Notes under the pieces: model-generated
The model's input: the letters and a program-made list of their open reading frames with translations, nothing else
The model's database searches: none
What the model was told of the DNA's origin: nothing
Shown here: piece by piece, positions 37,255 to 50,105 of the stretch
Position numbering within the stretch: the stretch's first letter is position 1
How the letters are laid out: every line of letters starts with the position of its first letter
DNA from: Monomorium pharaonis
Lineage: Eukaryota; Arthropoda; Insecta; Hymenoptera; Formicidae
DNA length: 64,000 nucleotides
Direction of reading: 5' to 3'
NCBI RefSeq assembly: GCF_013373865.1
Contig: NC_050474.1
Coordinates: 520,001 to 584,000, forward strand
Translations under genes and position numbers: made by a program

Positions 37255-40200
37255 TTGTGTAAATTACATGCACCATTAAAAAATTATTTTTATTGTTTTT
37301 TGAGGAAACAGTTATAAATACTATTTTTGAAGCGAGAAACTGTCTAAAATGTAATGTATTACCGCTTTTCGTACATTAATACCTGTAGTAAATAGCTAAT
37401 TAAAATGTAAAAAACTAGATAATATCTAAGTAGATACTGTTATCATACGCAAAGGATTTGAATTTAATATATATTTTGTTAAATAAAGTTTTACGCTTGT
37501 GTATAAATAAAAAGAACGATAATGCAGTTTAAATAATTGAACAAAAAATCAAATAAAGACAAATTTAAAAAATTAAATTAAAAAGAATTTTGTAAAAGTT
37601 TGAGCAGAATAAGTTTTATAATAAATTAAATAAAAGTTGTAAAAGCAACAATAAAAAAACAGTATTTTATATTAATCACACTAATAATACACGGTATGTA
37701 TATATAGAACCTGTATGTTATATATGTATATATAGATTAAAATTGCTGTTTTTTTTTTGAAAATTTTATAATATCTAAAAACAAAGTTTTTAAATCTATG
37801 TGTGTGTATGTGTGTATCAAACGCTTTAATAAATATAAAATTTTATCTAACAAATGTTTACAAAACCACAAAGTATGCGATATTTTAGAGATTTAATTGT
37901 TAAATAAGCTTTTTAAGTCATATTAAGGGGTAACATCACAGTAGAGCCATAATTTTAAAGTATAAATTTGGCGATTTTTCATAGGCGTATAATAAAAAAA
38001 GTAGAAAATCTGTTTAAAGATTTTTATTTTATATACTTTAAAGAATAAAACAAATTTTTAAATAATTATTTTATTACAAAATGGTGGCGCTACTGGAATG
38101 AAAATCACTTCTCGCAAAAGGTGCTCTGCGGCCGGAAAGGTAATTCTTGTATTTTTTAAGCTGAAACAAAAAAACTGAAGATTTTTGTATTTATAAAAGA
38201 TTGGCCAGAAAAGTATGTAGAGAAATTTTAAAATACTGTTTTTTGGAAAAATAATGCATGTTTAAAGAAATTTATTTTTTGGCAAAAATTACGCAAAAAT
38301 TGCTTATAACAAAAAAAATTACAACAAATCACAAAATTCCTACATACTTTCTACATACTGTAGAATGTATTTGAGAAGTCGCAGTTCAAATTTTCAAGTA
38401 AATTGGTCAAGATTTGTCAAAGTTATGTTTCCGGTTGATTGAAAATATATGTTTTCGATAAAAACGCAATTAAAGTTTTAGTTGATATTAAACATTATAA
38501 TTTTTTGATTTATTTTCAATCTGCAATGCTCTGTACCATACTGTTGACCTTCTACATTGACGTTTTCCTCTTCCTCTTCTTTTCTAACTACTCTAACTTA
38601 CTATGATGTTACCGCTTAAACAGTTTATTTTAAAACTTATCAAAATAATACAATTGTTTAAGGAACTTTTAGTGCAAAAAGTATAAGTAGTAAATATAAA
38701 TATATCAAAAGTCCTTCAAAACGTATACTATTATGTATTTAATTATTCTATGCTAATATGTGTATAACAAATAGTTCATTAAAATTTTAAAACCCTAGAT
38801 AACATTTTGCATACAAAATTATTATACTCAGTTTATTCTTGGATCGATGTTTTTACATTTGTGTAAGAAAAACGAAAAGTAAAAATATAAACTTTATATT
38901 ATAAGAGTAGTAACAAGGTACTTTATATTTATCTTATAGAATTTATTTTTTACATATAATGCTTTTACAAAATATTAAAGACTAGAAATTAATGAGACAA
39001 CAGGTACTATTAATTTATATATGTATGTAACAGTACGTGAATTAAAGTGGTTTTCTATATTTTCGCGTTAATTCTAATTTTTTAATAATGTTTCTAGGGA
39101 TTTTCTAAAGAAAAATAAATAAATATATTTAAAAATAAATTTTTCTAGCCTTTATTTATTGTAGTTTAAAGATTTATTTTATTTTTTTATAAAATATAAA
39201 AAGTAATTATTGTTTCTATAAAACAATAATTAAATAATATTAGGATGCTTCCATACAAAAACGATTGAATTATAGTTACAAGTTCCAAGAGATTTCAATC
39301 CTTATTTTATATATGCTTCAAATTTTACAAAAGATTGATTGGAGAGATAAAGAATAGTGATGAGAAAATTATATGTAAGATAACATTTCGGGATTTATAA
39401 TATGATTTACTAATAAAATAGTAATAGATCCCTTTATTTAATTTCTTTATTTACGACTTATATATTGCATGACTTCTTTTCGTGTATGTAAAAAGTTATA
39501 GGGTAGATAAATATGTAAAAAAATGTATTTTGTGTATCTAAATTTAAAGTACATTCAAATTGGAGTATTTGTTGTCTGTTTTTTAATTGTTACACTCGAC
39601 TAGATTAGAATTTTTCGGTTTCGTCAAATTTCAAACATATATCTATTTCATTCTTAGTACAGAGAATGTGTACATACATTACTAGTTTAATTAGAAAAAG
39701 CAGAGATGAGTCGTAGTTTTAGAATTTATTTACTTCAAACATATACAATGCCAAGAAGGAACTTGGTTTACAATCAAGGACTTATCCAAGCATCCATCCC
39801 TACCTTACAAATTTTTTATCACACACATACCTCCATCCATCCATTTAACTATCCATCTATCCTAACCGATACATCGCATGGCTTTATTTATGTCATTAGC
39901 ATATCAAATCTTATTACTTCGCTATAATCCTACATTTTCTCTATCGCATGAATTTTCCTACAATAATAATAAACTTTGTTCTCTTCAGCATCTCACGGCC
40001 AAGAAGAGAATCCTACATAAAATATAGTATGATCCTATCTAAAAAGTAATTTCGAAAAATTTACTTTTACAAAACAATTTATAAAAGCTCTCTAAAAAAT
40101 TAACGCGGCAAAAAAAAATTTTTATTAAACAACTTCATTTCTATTCAATTAATGTCGCAATAACAAGTTATTATCTATCAATAAAACATATCTATGTTAG

Positions 40201-40327
40201 CTATGAGTAAAACATATGTTATATTGCATGCAAAATGACTTTTATTATTATACTACTTAGTAATATAGATTTTCTTCACCGTTTTTATGCATGTTTGAAG
40301 GTGAATTCATAAAAGTTTTAATTAAGT
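37255..40327. other. Intergenic DNA between P450 copies A and B
   Basis: AT-rich. Contains the TTAA-flanked element at 37927-38615. The rest (38.6-40.3 kb) shows no exon, P450 relic or RNA gene that I can support. Confidence 0.6.
37927..38615. mobile_element. 689-bp non-autonomous DNA element flanked by TTAA (piggyBac-like ends)
   Basis: GGGGTAACATCACAGTAG at 37927 is mirrored by the reverse complement of 38597-38615, GCGGTAACATCATAGTAAG. TTAA lies immediately outside both ends (37923-37926 and 38616-38619). TTAA duplication with G/C-run termini is the piggyBac pattern. The interior has no long ORF, so it would need a transposase supplied in trans. Confidence 0.7.
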
Positions 40328-42516
40328 TCAATTAATTTTGGTTATTTTCAAATATACGCCCTCTTTTGGACATAATACGAACGCCTTAGGATCACTTATG
40401 TAGGGTATTGGAGTTTTCTCGCAAGTCTCAACTTTGTAGTTTTGTAATATTTTTATAAGACCAACTTTACTTTGATAAATAGCAAAGCGAGCACCTAAAA
40501 ATAAAATAGCAATGTATACATAATTAATATTATTCAATTTTAATGAAATATATTTTTTAATCGAAAAGAGAAGTAAAAATGATATTTATATTTATTTCAC
40601 TGTACCAATGCAATTTCTTGGTCCGTCGCCGAAAGGTAGGAAAGACATCGGATGTCTCTCTTGCACAGCTTCGTCGTTAAATCTTTCTGGGTTGAAGACA
40701 TCCGGCTCTGGATAAATACTCGGATCTCGATGAATCGCATAAACAGGAATCCATACCTTTTGATTTTCCGATATACTAACTGCGGTACCATTAAAAGTAT
40801 AATTTGACGTAGATTGTCTCAAGAGAAGTGTCCCCGGAGGATATTTTCGTAAGGTTTCTGCAAGTGTTAAAAATAATCTTACATTATAGAAATAAATTTA
40901 TGTATACTAAAAAATTACAATCAGTTTGAAGCTTGTTAGCAATAAGATTATGTTATAATAGCGCTGAAAAGAAAGACAGTCTCAAATTACTCTTTATTTT
41001 AATTTCTCTTTGCACAACGTACCTTTGAAAACTTTATCTAAGTAATTCATTTCTTTTATATTATCACGTATTAAATCTCCACCATGTTTTGTGTAGACCA
41101 TATCAATTTCTTCACGTAGCTTTTCTTGTATCTTTTGATTTATTGCTAACTCATAGAGCGCGTGACTAATAGTCGTGGATGACGTTTCAAAGCCAGCAAT
41201 AAAAAATACGAATGCTTGAGAAGCTAGTAAACTATCTGTTAAATCTAAAACATTTTGTCTTATTATAAATAATTTAAGCTTTTATCGGATTACTTAATTA
41301 TTTAACTATTTATATTGAATAAATTAATTTGAAGTTGTCAAATACGTGTAATAATTAAATAGGAATAACTAATGATAAAAATCTAAATTAATATGTTGTA
41401 ATTTATAAAATTATTACATACAAACATAAAAAAATTGTATCTTTTTTCTAAAGAAGATCTTATTACTGAAAAGAGCAATAAAAATGATAAATACGTACTA
41501 ATATCGCCCAACTTATCAGGATACTTCTTTAATTCACGCAACGTATCAACGAAATCGTTTCTAGTGATATTATTCGTTTCTCTATAATTCATAGTCTCCG
41601 TGATGACACCTGTGAAAAACTTGCTAATTTCTGTTTGCGGTATGAAATAACCGAGCATATTGTAAAATCGCGGAAAAATTTCCCTGATTCTTATTCGTAG
41701 CATATGTAATCTCGATGGATTGAAAACTTTCCTTCCCATTTTGCGGAATTTACTATCTTCGTTTGACAATGCATTCATGTCGATACCGAAAGCACAGCTA
41801 CCAATGACATCGGTTGTATACTTAGCAGTTAGCTCACGGCATTCTATCGGTTCGCCTTTGCTCACTAATTTTTCCATATATTCGACAAGGTGGTCGGCAC
41901 ATTCTGATATTAAGGACAACATCTCTTTTATTTTACCAGATGTAAAAACGGGCGACAGCTTCATTCTCATTGGACGCCATCTCTTTGGCTCCAGAGAGAA
42001 GAGATGTTGCGATAGTGGCTCGGCCTACAATATGACAAGAATAAAATTGTAATCATGCAAGTTTGCAAACCAATTTTATAAAGTTATAAAAATTTGTTTG
42101 AGACTTCTTGAAGCAATTCTCACAATTTTCAATAAGTTTTTATCTTACGATTTGCTTCAAGTTTCAAACCCCAAAAATCTCACCTTTTCAAAAGTAAACA
42201 GTCCTCTATGAGCAAATTTAGAAAAATCTTTGATAAGGACATCCTTAATTAAATCCAGATCTTTTACAATAAGAACAGGTGTCATCCTAGCGAATATCCC
42301 AATCAATGCTTCGTCTTTATAGTCATTATATACTTTTGTCACGTATTCACCCGCAGATATTTTTGTTAATATAACATCTTTGAAATTACCGAATCCTGGT
42401 GTAGGTTGTGGACCACGAATGCCACGTGATTTCCAAAAGTTGAAGGTTGAGGTGAGAAAATAATAAAAAGCGAGAATTAGTGCGGTAATACCGCATAGAA
42501 TTTCGAGAGATCCCAT
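40328..42516 (-). CDS. Cytochrome P450, CYP6AS-like (copy B)
   Basis: Microsomal monooxygenase of the hymenopteran CYP6AS type, a group linked in bees to metabolism of flavonoids and other dietary phytochemicals; the substrate here is unknown. Exons: 42516-42184, 42024-41499, 41244-41023, 40857-40606, 40494-40328; 1,500 nt, 499 aa. Membrane anchor (MGSLEILCGITALILAFYYF), WKSRGIRGPQPTPGFG hinge, C-helix KRWRPMRMKLSP, I-helix IAGFETSS (about 302-309), ExxR ETLRKYPP (about 361), AIHRDP, NPERF, heme loop FGDGPRNCIG (Cys about 443), C-terminal SRS6 region near FVLCPKEG. Exon 2 ends in phase 1 (ATT A|gtacgt), which gives NLTDS at the start of exon 3 where copies C and D have DLTDT. A 5' UTR exon starts at 42553 behind a clean acceptor. 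Confidence 0.97.
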
Positions 42517-42893
42517 CGTCCAAAAATCTTTAATAGATCACGAATTATCTATACTAAAAAAAAAAGAAATAACTTAGTAGATTTAATATTTGATAGATTT
42601 ATATGATTATTAAAATCAAAACTGGAAAATAAATCACTCAAAAATCACTCTGATATCTCTTGTAACACATTATAAAATGAGGATGTGTGTGATTAATTAT
42701 TATTAAAATAATTATGATTTTATCATAGAAACAACTTCAATGATTTAGCCGATTTCTTTATCTAATGATAAATAAATATGTAAAGCAATTTCTTTTAATA
42801 TCCATGCAAAAAATTACAACTGTGTATGATTTTCCTTTTTAAAATCGTCAAGTCGACACTAAATATAACACTAACTAATAAACGTTACATACA
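42517..42893 (-). other. 5' UTR of P450 copy B with a 339-base intron
   Basis: UTR exon 42553-42517 follows a polypyrimidine/ttttttag acceptor. The matching donor is proposed at gcatt|gtatgt (exon end 42893). Position and layout agree with copies C and D. Upstream of it, 42.9-43.2 kb carries the AATGATACTCA(A/G)AAAA block shared with copy C. Confidence 0.5.
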
Positions 42894-44321
42894 ATGCACG
42901 ACGCGATCTTGAACGTGAATTTTGTTCACGATATGTGGCGTATCAGCTCGTATCAGCTCGCAAATGTACTCGTACTATTGCTTGTAAAAATGTAGCTGAT
43001 GTTAATGTTGACTGTCGCTATCCAGCTAACGTTGTGCCGAATAAATAACAAATGGTGAAGATGCGAGCGAAAACGATGATTTGTAAAAGCGATATCTCTG
43101 AGATTTATCTTCTTCCGTCATTTGATGTGTAACTTTGTAAACAATGATACTCAAAAAAGCCTCAGTCAATTAGATAAGATTTAACTACAAGTTACATATT
43201 ATTGAAACTAAATAATTGTTTTCTTGGTTGCTTAATCTTAGTTGTCTAATTATAAAATAAATAAATGTACTAAATCAAACAAATCTCTTGAAATAATTTT
43301 CTTTATTAATAATTAGTGAATTTTATTAGTTTCTCTTGATTGCGTATATAATTAATTAGAACTAGACAATAATAAAAAAGTAATTTTACAAGAAAACTTT
43401 GCTAAAGGAGCGTAAGAAACAAATTTATATTTTGCGGCAATAAAAGAACAAATGTTTTCATAAACATAGTATCTTATCGTTGTTTTGTAAAAACATACGG
43501 TATCTTAGAAATTCTATTGCTATATACACACATTCCGAATATATACCTGCTATATACATATATATTCCGGAATATTTGTGATTATATATAGACAATTTTT
43601 TATACTTAGCTTTTTTAAAAGAAGCAATGCAAAAATTATTTTCTTAATTAGTTTCTATCTTTTCAGTATGACTATTATTCTTTATATCAAACAAAAATTT
43701 TACAAAAGAAAGGAAACTAATATAAACATATATGGATATATTTTATATATATTTATATATGGTTTTATATCTTTATTTTTATATCTTTATTCAGAAATCT
43801 TTATTCAGGAAAAACCGTACTGCATATATCCTTACACATCCCTTTTTGTAACAGGTGAAAACAAAAAACAACGACATTTAAGAATATATCATTTGATATG
43901 TATAGTTCAGTCGAAATAATAAAACAATATTTCTCATATTTACACTTTTAATGTAATATAAAAAATTAAACTGTAAAAATATAAAATAATCTTGAACGAT
44001 TAAGGCTGCGTTTCAAAATTCACTGCAGGTAGTAAAAATTTAGTTCACATTACGTACACTATTAATTTTCAGTACCAATAATAAATTTTAGAACACGGTT
44101 TTATATATATGTTAAATATGTATATATAATCGTGTAATTAAACTAATTATCTACTAACTTATACATATATGACGTTAAAGCAACATCAATAATAATTATA
44201 ACAATCCAAAATATAGTTCTATCATTATTATAATCTACATAGTTTTACCATTATTATAATAAACAAATCTCTTTCACCTTTTAACACATCCTTTTGTAAA
44301 GAGTTTAAAAAGAAACATATA
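42894..44321. other. Intergenic DNA between P450 copies B and C
   Basis: Promoter-proximal block of copy B up to about 43.2 kb (with a short tandem GTATCAGCTC duplication at 42941-42960), then AT-rich sequence with no supported gene. A 113-codon Phe/Ile/Tyr-rich ORF at 43578-43919 is a product of AT bias. Confidence 0.55.
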
Positions 44322-46622
44322 TTAAGTTTGATTAATTTTAACTATTTTTAAGTAAAGTCCATCTTTTGGTGCTAATAAAAATGCTTTAGGATTATTCACG
44401 TAAGGTATTGGAGTTTTCTCACAAGTTACAATTTTGTAGTTTCGTAGTATTTTTACAAGACCAACTTTAGTCTGATAAATAGCGAAGCGAGATCCTAAAA
44501 ATAAAAATATTTATAATATAAATCAGATAAAAATTTTCAAGTAAAAACATTTTAAAAAATTCAGATTAAAAATATTTTTTCCGCGTAAAAAAAATTAAAG
44601 GAAATAATTAAATTGATTTCACTTTACCAATACAATTCCGTGGTCCATCGCCGAAAGGTAGAAAAGACATTGGGTGTCTGCTTCGCTCAGCTTCATCGTT
44701 AAATCTTTCTGGATCGAAGACATCTGGTTTAGGATAAATATTCGGATCTCGATGAATCGCGTAAACGGGAATCCATACTTTTTGGTCTTTCGGTATATTA
44801 ATTTTGGTACCATCGAAAACATAACTCGACATGGATTGTCTCATAAGAAATGTCACTGGCGGATATTTTCGTAGTGTTTCTGTTCAAAAAGTATGTTAAT
44901 TTATCGGAATGCGTACATGTGTGATTTGGAAAATTGCAATCACATTAAAACAAGTTATCAGCAATAAAATCATATTTTAATAACGTTGAAAAAAAAAGAT
45001 AACAACGTTTACTTTTTCTTTAATAACGTACCTTTGAAGACTTTATTTAAATAGTCCATTTCCTTGATATTATCGTATGTTAAGTCTTCACCGTATTTTG
45101 CATAGACTTCATTAATTTCTTTACGTAGATTGTCTTGGACTTTTTGATTTAATGCTAACTCATAAAGCGCATTGCTAATAGTTGTCGACGACGTTTCAAA
45201 ACCAGCGAGAAAGAATACAAATGCTTGAGAAGCTATTAAAGTATCTGTCAAATCTAAAATAACATTTTAACTTTACTATAAATCTTTTTAGCAAATTAAT
45301 TAATTATTTAATAATCACTTAATGTACATACAGTTAGGTTTATTAAAGTTACATGTTTATAGAATTATAATTATATTTAATCAACAATTATTGTTAAATA
45401 AAAGCCTAATAAAAAATTGTTGTAATAAAAGTTAAAGTTAACTTTATTTTTTTATTATAATTTATAAAATTATTTTAAATACAGACGAATTTGTATAATT
45501 TTTCCGTGTAAAATTATTCTATGACAAAAAAGATAAAAGCTTATATCATTACATACCAATATCGCTCAATTTATCTGGATGTTTTTTCAATTCGCGCAAC
45601 ATATCAATAAAATCATTTCTTATGATATTATTTGTTTCTCTGTAATTCATATTTTCCGTGATAACACGTGTGAAAAATTTTGTAACATCTGTTTGAGGCA
45701 AGACATAACCGAGCATTCCGTAAAGCCGCGGAGACATTTGTCTGATTCTTATTCGTAACAAAGCTGTCCAGGTCATAGTAAATACTTTTCTTCCCATCTT
45801 GCGAAATTCACTGTTCTCATTTGACAATGCATTCATGTCGATGCCAAAGGCACAATTACCAATAACATCGGTCGTATATTTAGCAGTTAACTCGCGGCAT
45901 TCTACGGGTTCGTCTTTGTTCGCTATTTTCTCCATGTATTCGACAAGGTGGTCGGCACATTTTGATATTAAGGAGAACATTTCCTTTAGTTTACCAGATG
46001 TAAAAACAGGCGACAGCCTTACTCTCAATGGTCTCCATCTCTTTGGTTCCAAAGAAAAGAGATGTTGTGACAACGGTTCAGTCTACGACAAAAAGTACAA
46101 TTAATTAAAAACATCAATTTCTGTTAATAATAACTTTCTTATTAAAAAGTTTATTAAAACGACATGATTTTTAATAAATTATTTAAAACATGTAAAAGTA
46201 GAAGTATGTTGTTTTAGAAAAGATGATAAACCATACTTGTTTATTTATTCATAGAATATACTTATATAATAATTATAAACTAGTCTCACCTTCTCGAAAA
46301 TGGGAAGTCCTCTATCAGCAAATATGGCGAAATCTTTGATAAGAATATCCTTAACAAGGTCTAGGTCTTTTACAATGAGAAGAGGTGTTTTTCTCGCAAA
46401 TATCCCAATTAATGGTTCATCTTTGTACTCGTTATACATTTCTGTTAAGTAATCGCCCGCTGATATGTTATTAAACATAACGTCTTTAAAATTACCAAGT
46501 CCTGGTATTGGTCGTGGACCACGAATGCCACGTAATTTCCAAAAATTATAAGTTGACGTGAGGAAATAATAAAGTGCAAGAACTGCAGCGGCAATGCCGC
46601 ATAGAATTTCAAAGGGTCCCAT
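44322..46622 (-). CDS. Cytochrome P450, CYP6AS-like (copy C)
   Basis: Exons: 46622-46290, 46082-45557, 45253-45032, 44879-44628, 44494-44322; 1,506 nt, 501 aa. Anchor MGPFEILCGIAAAVLALYYF, WKLRGIRGPRPIPGLG hinge (Leu instead of Ser in WKSRG), KRWRPLRVRLSP, I-helix LAGFETSS, ExxR ETLRKYPP across the exon 3/4 junction, AIHRDP, DPERF, heme loop FGDGPRNCIG. After the heme loop it reads SRFAIYQT where the other copies have ARFA. Exon lengths are identical to copy B except for the last exon. The start at 46622 (not 46643) matches MGSLEILCG in copy B. A long GT microsatellite sits in the 5' UTR intron. Confidence 0.97.
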
Positions 46623-46976
46623 TGTTCTGCAATTGCTGATCAATTATCACAAATAATTGTTACTGAAAAGGAAAGAAGAAAATGTAATGTTACATAAACC
46701 TTTGTCTTGAGAGACTATAAAATTCGATAAAATTTAAAAATATATCTCTAATAAAATTTAATAACTTAGGTTTGTAAAGTTTAATTAATATTAAAATAAT
46801 CGAGAAATAGCTTTTATATGATATGCGTAAGACATGTGTAGTATAAAGACGAAATTTACTACTTATTGATTACAACTGTCATATTTTTTAAAAACCATGA
46901 GATTTATTCTTCTCTGTTTTTCATTCAAATGACTCTGATAGACGATTTTTTCGTTTAATCACAATGACTGGACGTG

Positions 46977-47063
<87 letters not shown>

Positions 47064-47184
47064 GAAGCAACTTGTTCCCTCTCAACATATGAATGTAAGG
47101 ATGAAGTTACAGATTTATCTTTTTTTTTCTTTCTAAAAATGTCGAATCGACGTTAGTACAAGCAACGGACATATATGACATACC
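46623..47184 (-). other. 5' UTR of P450 copy C with intron holding (GT)40
   Basis: UTR exon 46662-46623 lies behind a ccttttcag acceptor. The upstream noncoding exon ends at 47184 with CAG|gtatgt. The intron (46663-47183) holds an uninterrupted GT run at 46979-47058 (transcribed as CA repeats). Confidence 0.6.
46979..47058. repeat. (GT)40 microsatellite
   Basis: Eighty bases of perfect GT repeat, the longest simple repeat in the window. Confidence 0.99.
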
Positions 47185-47315
47185 TGATTAGGAATTATGG
47201 AACAGATAGAACGATGTAATTGCATCTGCGATGCTGCGTATTAGACCCTAAACTTGTATGCTCGCAACGATGTAACTGGAGATAACACTAACTGCTGTCA
47301 TCTAAATCGAGCGAA

Positions 47316-47321
47316 ATTATA
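47316..47321 (-). promoter_or_regulatory. TATA-like box of P450 copy C
   Basis: Minus-strand TATAAT in GCTTATAATTTCGC. About 25 bases downstream is CAGTTAGTG, which has a counterpart (CAATTAGTG) at the same place in copy D. Start site expected near 47292. Confidence 0.5.
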
Positions 47322-48166
47322 AGCGGTCGTTCCATTATGACGACGTACGACCAAGTACATGAGTCATGATGAATCGTGAAAGTAATATCTTTATCTCTCT
47401 CTATCGGATATCACATTCGTTCTGTGAATGATTCTGCAAGTAATGATACTCAGAAAAACCTTAATTAATTAGACATAATCTGTTTACGCTTTACTCATAT
47501 TGACACGTGCTTGTACAAATTTTGGCGCTAAATAGTCGCTCCTGATCAAATTTAATTGTCCAATTGTAAAAATAAATTGTAAATAAATGCACTAAATGTA
47601 AACGCATTTTAAAATAAATACTATTATACTAATTAATAATCAATTGTGTTTTCTCGGCTGAACAATTGGATGCAATTATATTGTTAACATTTAATTATTC
47701 AAATAGTAAATTATCAATGTTTATTTGAATGGATCTTATCTGTCGATAAGAATAATCGTTACATTTAGACCCCTAAGAATTGTTTACAAAGAAATAATAA
47801 TTTAGAAAAATAATTATTATAATATCCAAACATATGTTATAATTTTACAAAATTAAAATTTTATCTAAAAGTGGTATATAAATTGGACGCACACAACTGA
47901 CTATTCTTTTATCGAAAACACAGTCAGAAATTTAAGTTTATTTAATATTTGCCGTCAATAGACTACAGACGCTCGTATTATTTAAAGTTTGCTTGAGTAG
48001 CAAACATTGGATCTTGATGCCATGAAAAATGCAACTGACGCACATGTACACGCAACAGTTGCTTGGTGTCACGTGAAATAAAAACGCTGTTTGTCAATAG
48101 ATGCGTTTTTCACATTTTTCTTTATTGGAATTTTTTTATATTATCATTATTAAAATACAGCAAAAA

Positions 48167-48208
<42 letters not shown>

Positions 48209-49373
48209 TGTGTGTGTAGATTAATTTTAATAATATTTTTTTTATCAACTGTGTACAGATTTAATTTATTAAAAAATATTAAAAGTTTACGCTTATTTTA
48301 AATACGAAATTAAAAGCAAAAAAATTAGAACTTTAAATGTTCATACAAATTTTTTTTTCGTACTATGAAATATTACAATATATAATTAATTCGGATATTT
48401 GGAGACCTAACTCTAATAAATTTATAAAGTACGCAGCTGAATTTGTATTTAACATAATAAAATAGACTTTTCTTACTTTTTATGTTTCCAAATTATTTAT
48501 AATTCAAAAATTGATTCAATATTTTAATTTATTTTTATTAAATGTTCCTCTGAGTTGTTAAAAAAACATAAAAGCACATATGCAAATAAACATGGTACCT
48601 CATCACGTGGTAATAAGTTGGACGAGCTTTCCTATAATAATAATAATAATACTTTATTCACTTTAGCTAAACAAGCCCTCCTATATTTTTATTACAAAAT
48701 TTCTTAACTTTTATAAGAAGTTTTGTTAAAAAGTTTTGATTCTAAAAAAAAATTAATATTCCGAACAATAATCCAAATAATTTCTTCTTTTTTGGAATTA
48801 TATGAAGGTGGAGAGAAAACATCTTAATTTCTATTCAGAAATCTCATTGAATTATAATCACAAATATTACATATTTTTCTTTAAATATGCAATATTAAAA
48901 AATATTTTTTCTTAAATATGCAATATTTAAAAAGTATAATAAATTTTTTGTAAGTAATTTTTTGTACGTACAGTTAGCGTTTAATTTACGCACACAAACT
49001 TTGGCCATATTCTACAATGTACAATTTAACGGCTCTATTTTCTTATGTATATCTAAAGAAGAGAATAGAAACTTAAAGTACCCAACAAATAACTTTGTTG
49101 TTATTCTTTTATCTTTTTTCAGAACATTATGTTTTTTCATTACGACGCGACGTCGCCGGAATTTGTTTGCATATACTTGGCTAACGTCATTTCTGGCGTA
49201 TGCACGTGTGACAATTTCATATCAGCGACATGTGCCCAAAAGAATGCGGAATATATTGATGCTTTATTAATTATTCTTGTTATACGGAATGACAGTAGGC
49301 TACGCGAATAGCAAAACAGACGTATATCATTTGTCAATACACTTAACAAATAGAGCATTATTCAACAACACGG
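47322..49373. other. Intergenic DNA between P450 C promoter and the small secreted gene
   Basis: To about 47.6 kb it is homologous to the copy D upstream region. Then AT-rich DNA with a TG microsatellite (48171-48217) and a (TAA)n stretch with CTTTATTCACTTTAGC near 48635-48670, which could be the 3' tail of a retroelement. No gene supported. Confidence 0.5.
48171..48217. repeat. (TG)n microsatellite
   Basis: TG run of about 23 units with one TA interruption. Confidence 0.95.
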
Positions 49374-49379
49374 TATAAA
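49374..49379 (+). promoter_or_regulatory. TATA box of the small secreted protein gene
   Basis: TATAAA within ACGGTATAAATGTCGC, 65 bases before the ATG at 49444. A start site about 30 bases downstream would give a 5' UTR of about 40 bases. Confidence 0.6.
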
Positions 49380-49443
49380 TGTCGCTACTCACGCTGCAAT
49401 ACAAGCATTTACACTTCGAGCACTAGTAACGCAAGATTTCAAC

Positions 49444-49942
49444 ATGAAGGTAACAGTGGTGTTCATGATTTTGGCTATCGTGGTGTGCGCTATGGTCCAG
49501 GAATCCGTAAGTCTTATTTCGAACATGATCACTTATTAATAATATATATAAATTTTCGAAAAACAACGACGTGCTATTCTGTACGAAGGAACAAATATTT
49601 TGGCCTTTGAGTGGCTCGGAACCTGACAACGTTGGGCCAGAATCGGCCGACTCAGGACTGTCGCTACCTGGCTTTGATGGGCCGCTGTGGGCTGGACATG
49701 GACGCGGGCCACCATGGGCTGAGCTTAGACATCATAGACGGCCTCACCACCCGTCTGAGTTACCACCCTTCCTACCTTTGCCAAAGAACTGCAAATTAAT
49801 CTGTGATGGTGAGTCGCACACAACGACAGCACCAGAACCAGAAGCAACGACACAAGAATTAGGAACAACAGAGTCATACATAACACCGACAGCCACAGGA
49901 ACACCAGAAACATTCCAGACAACAGCCGCAACAGGAAAATAA
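49444..49942 (+). CDS. Small secreted Pro/His- and Thr-rich protein, unknown function
   Basis: Not recognised as a named family. Exon 1 is 49444-49506 and codes a signal peptide (MKVTVVFMILAIVVCAMVQ), followed by a good donor (TCC|gtaagt). The most coherent second exon is 49589-49942, giving 138 aa in all. It has a Gly/Pro/His/Arg-rich segment (FDGPLWAGHGRGPPWAELRHHRRPHHP), a CKLIC pair, then a Thr/Glu/Pro-rich tail that looks mucin-like (O-glycosylation). The acceptor used (tacgaag) is weak. A stronger-looking CAG acceptor at 49640 would join in phase 0 to a different open frame of 53 codons (starts NRPTQDCRYLAL, ends at TAA 49800). The two frames are therefore both open over 49641-49798 and RNA evidence is needed to choose. 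Lies on the opposite strand to the P450s. Poly(A) signal AATAAA near 50100. Confidence 0.6.
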
Positions 49943-50099
49943 CATGAGATTTCATTGGATCCAACTTTATTTGAAATGGAAGAACAACAATGAAAATTAT
50001 TTGAAAATTTGCAGATGGAATCGATGACACAATGTTAAAATTTTTTTTTTAATGATATAGCTGTAGTTGCACAATTGTAGAATAGTATATTTGAATAAC

Positions 50100-50105
50100 A
50101 ATAAA
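50100..50105 (+). terminator. Poly(A) signal of the small secreted gene
   Basis: AATAAA about 155 bases after the stop codon, before the tail-to-tail neighbour P450 copy D (ends 50346). Confidence 0.6.

Noticed and set aside
41720..42052. Plus-strand frames opposite P450 exon 2 (also 45799-46104)
   Set aside because: Antisense shadows of conserved P450 coding sequence, similar to each other only because the P450 exons are.
43578..43919. 113-codon hydrophobic frame on the plus strand
   Set aside because: AT-rich DNA gives Phe/Ile/Tyr-rich frames; repeats of TATATAT-type codons, no conserved motif.
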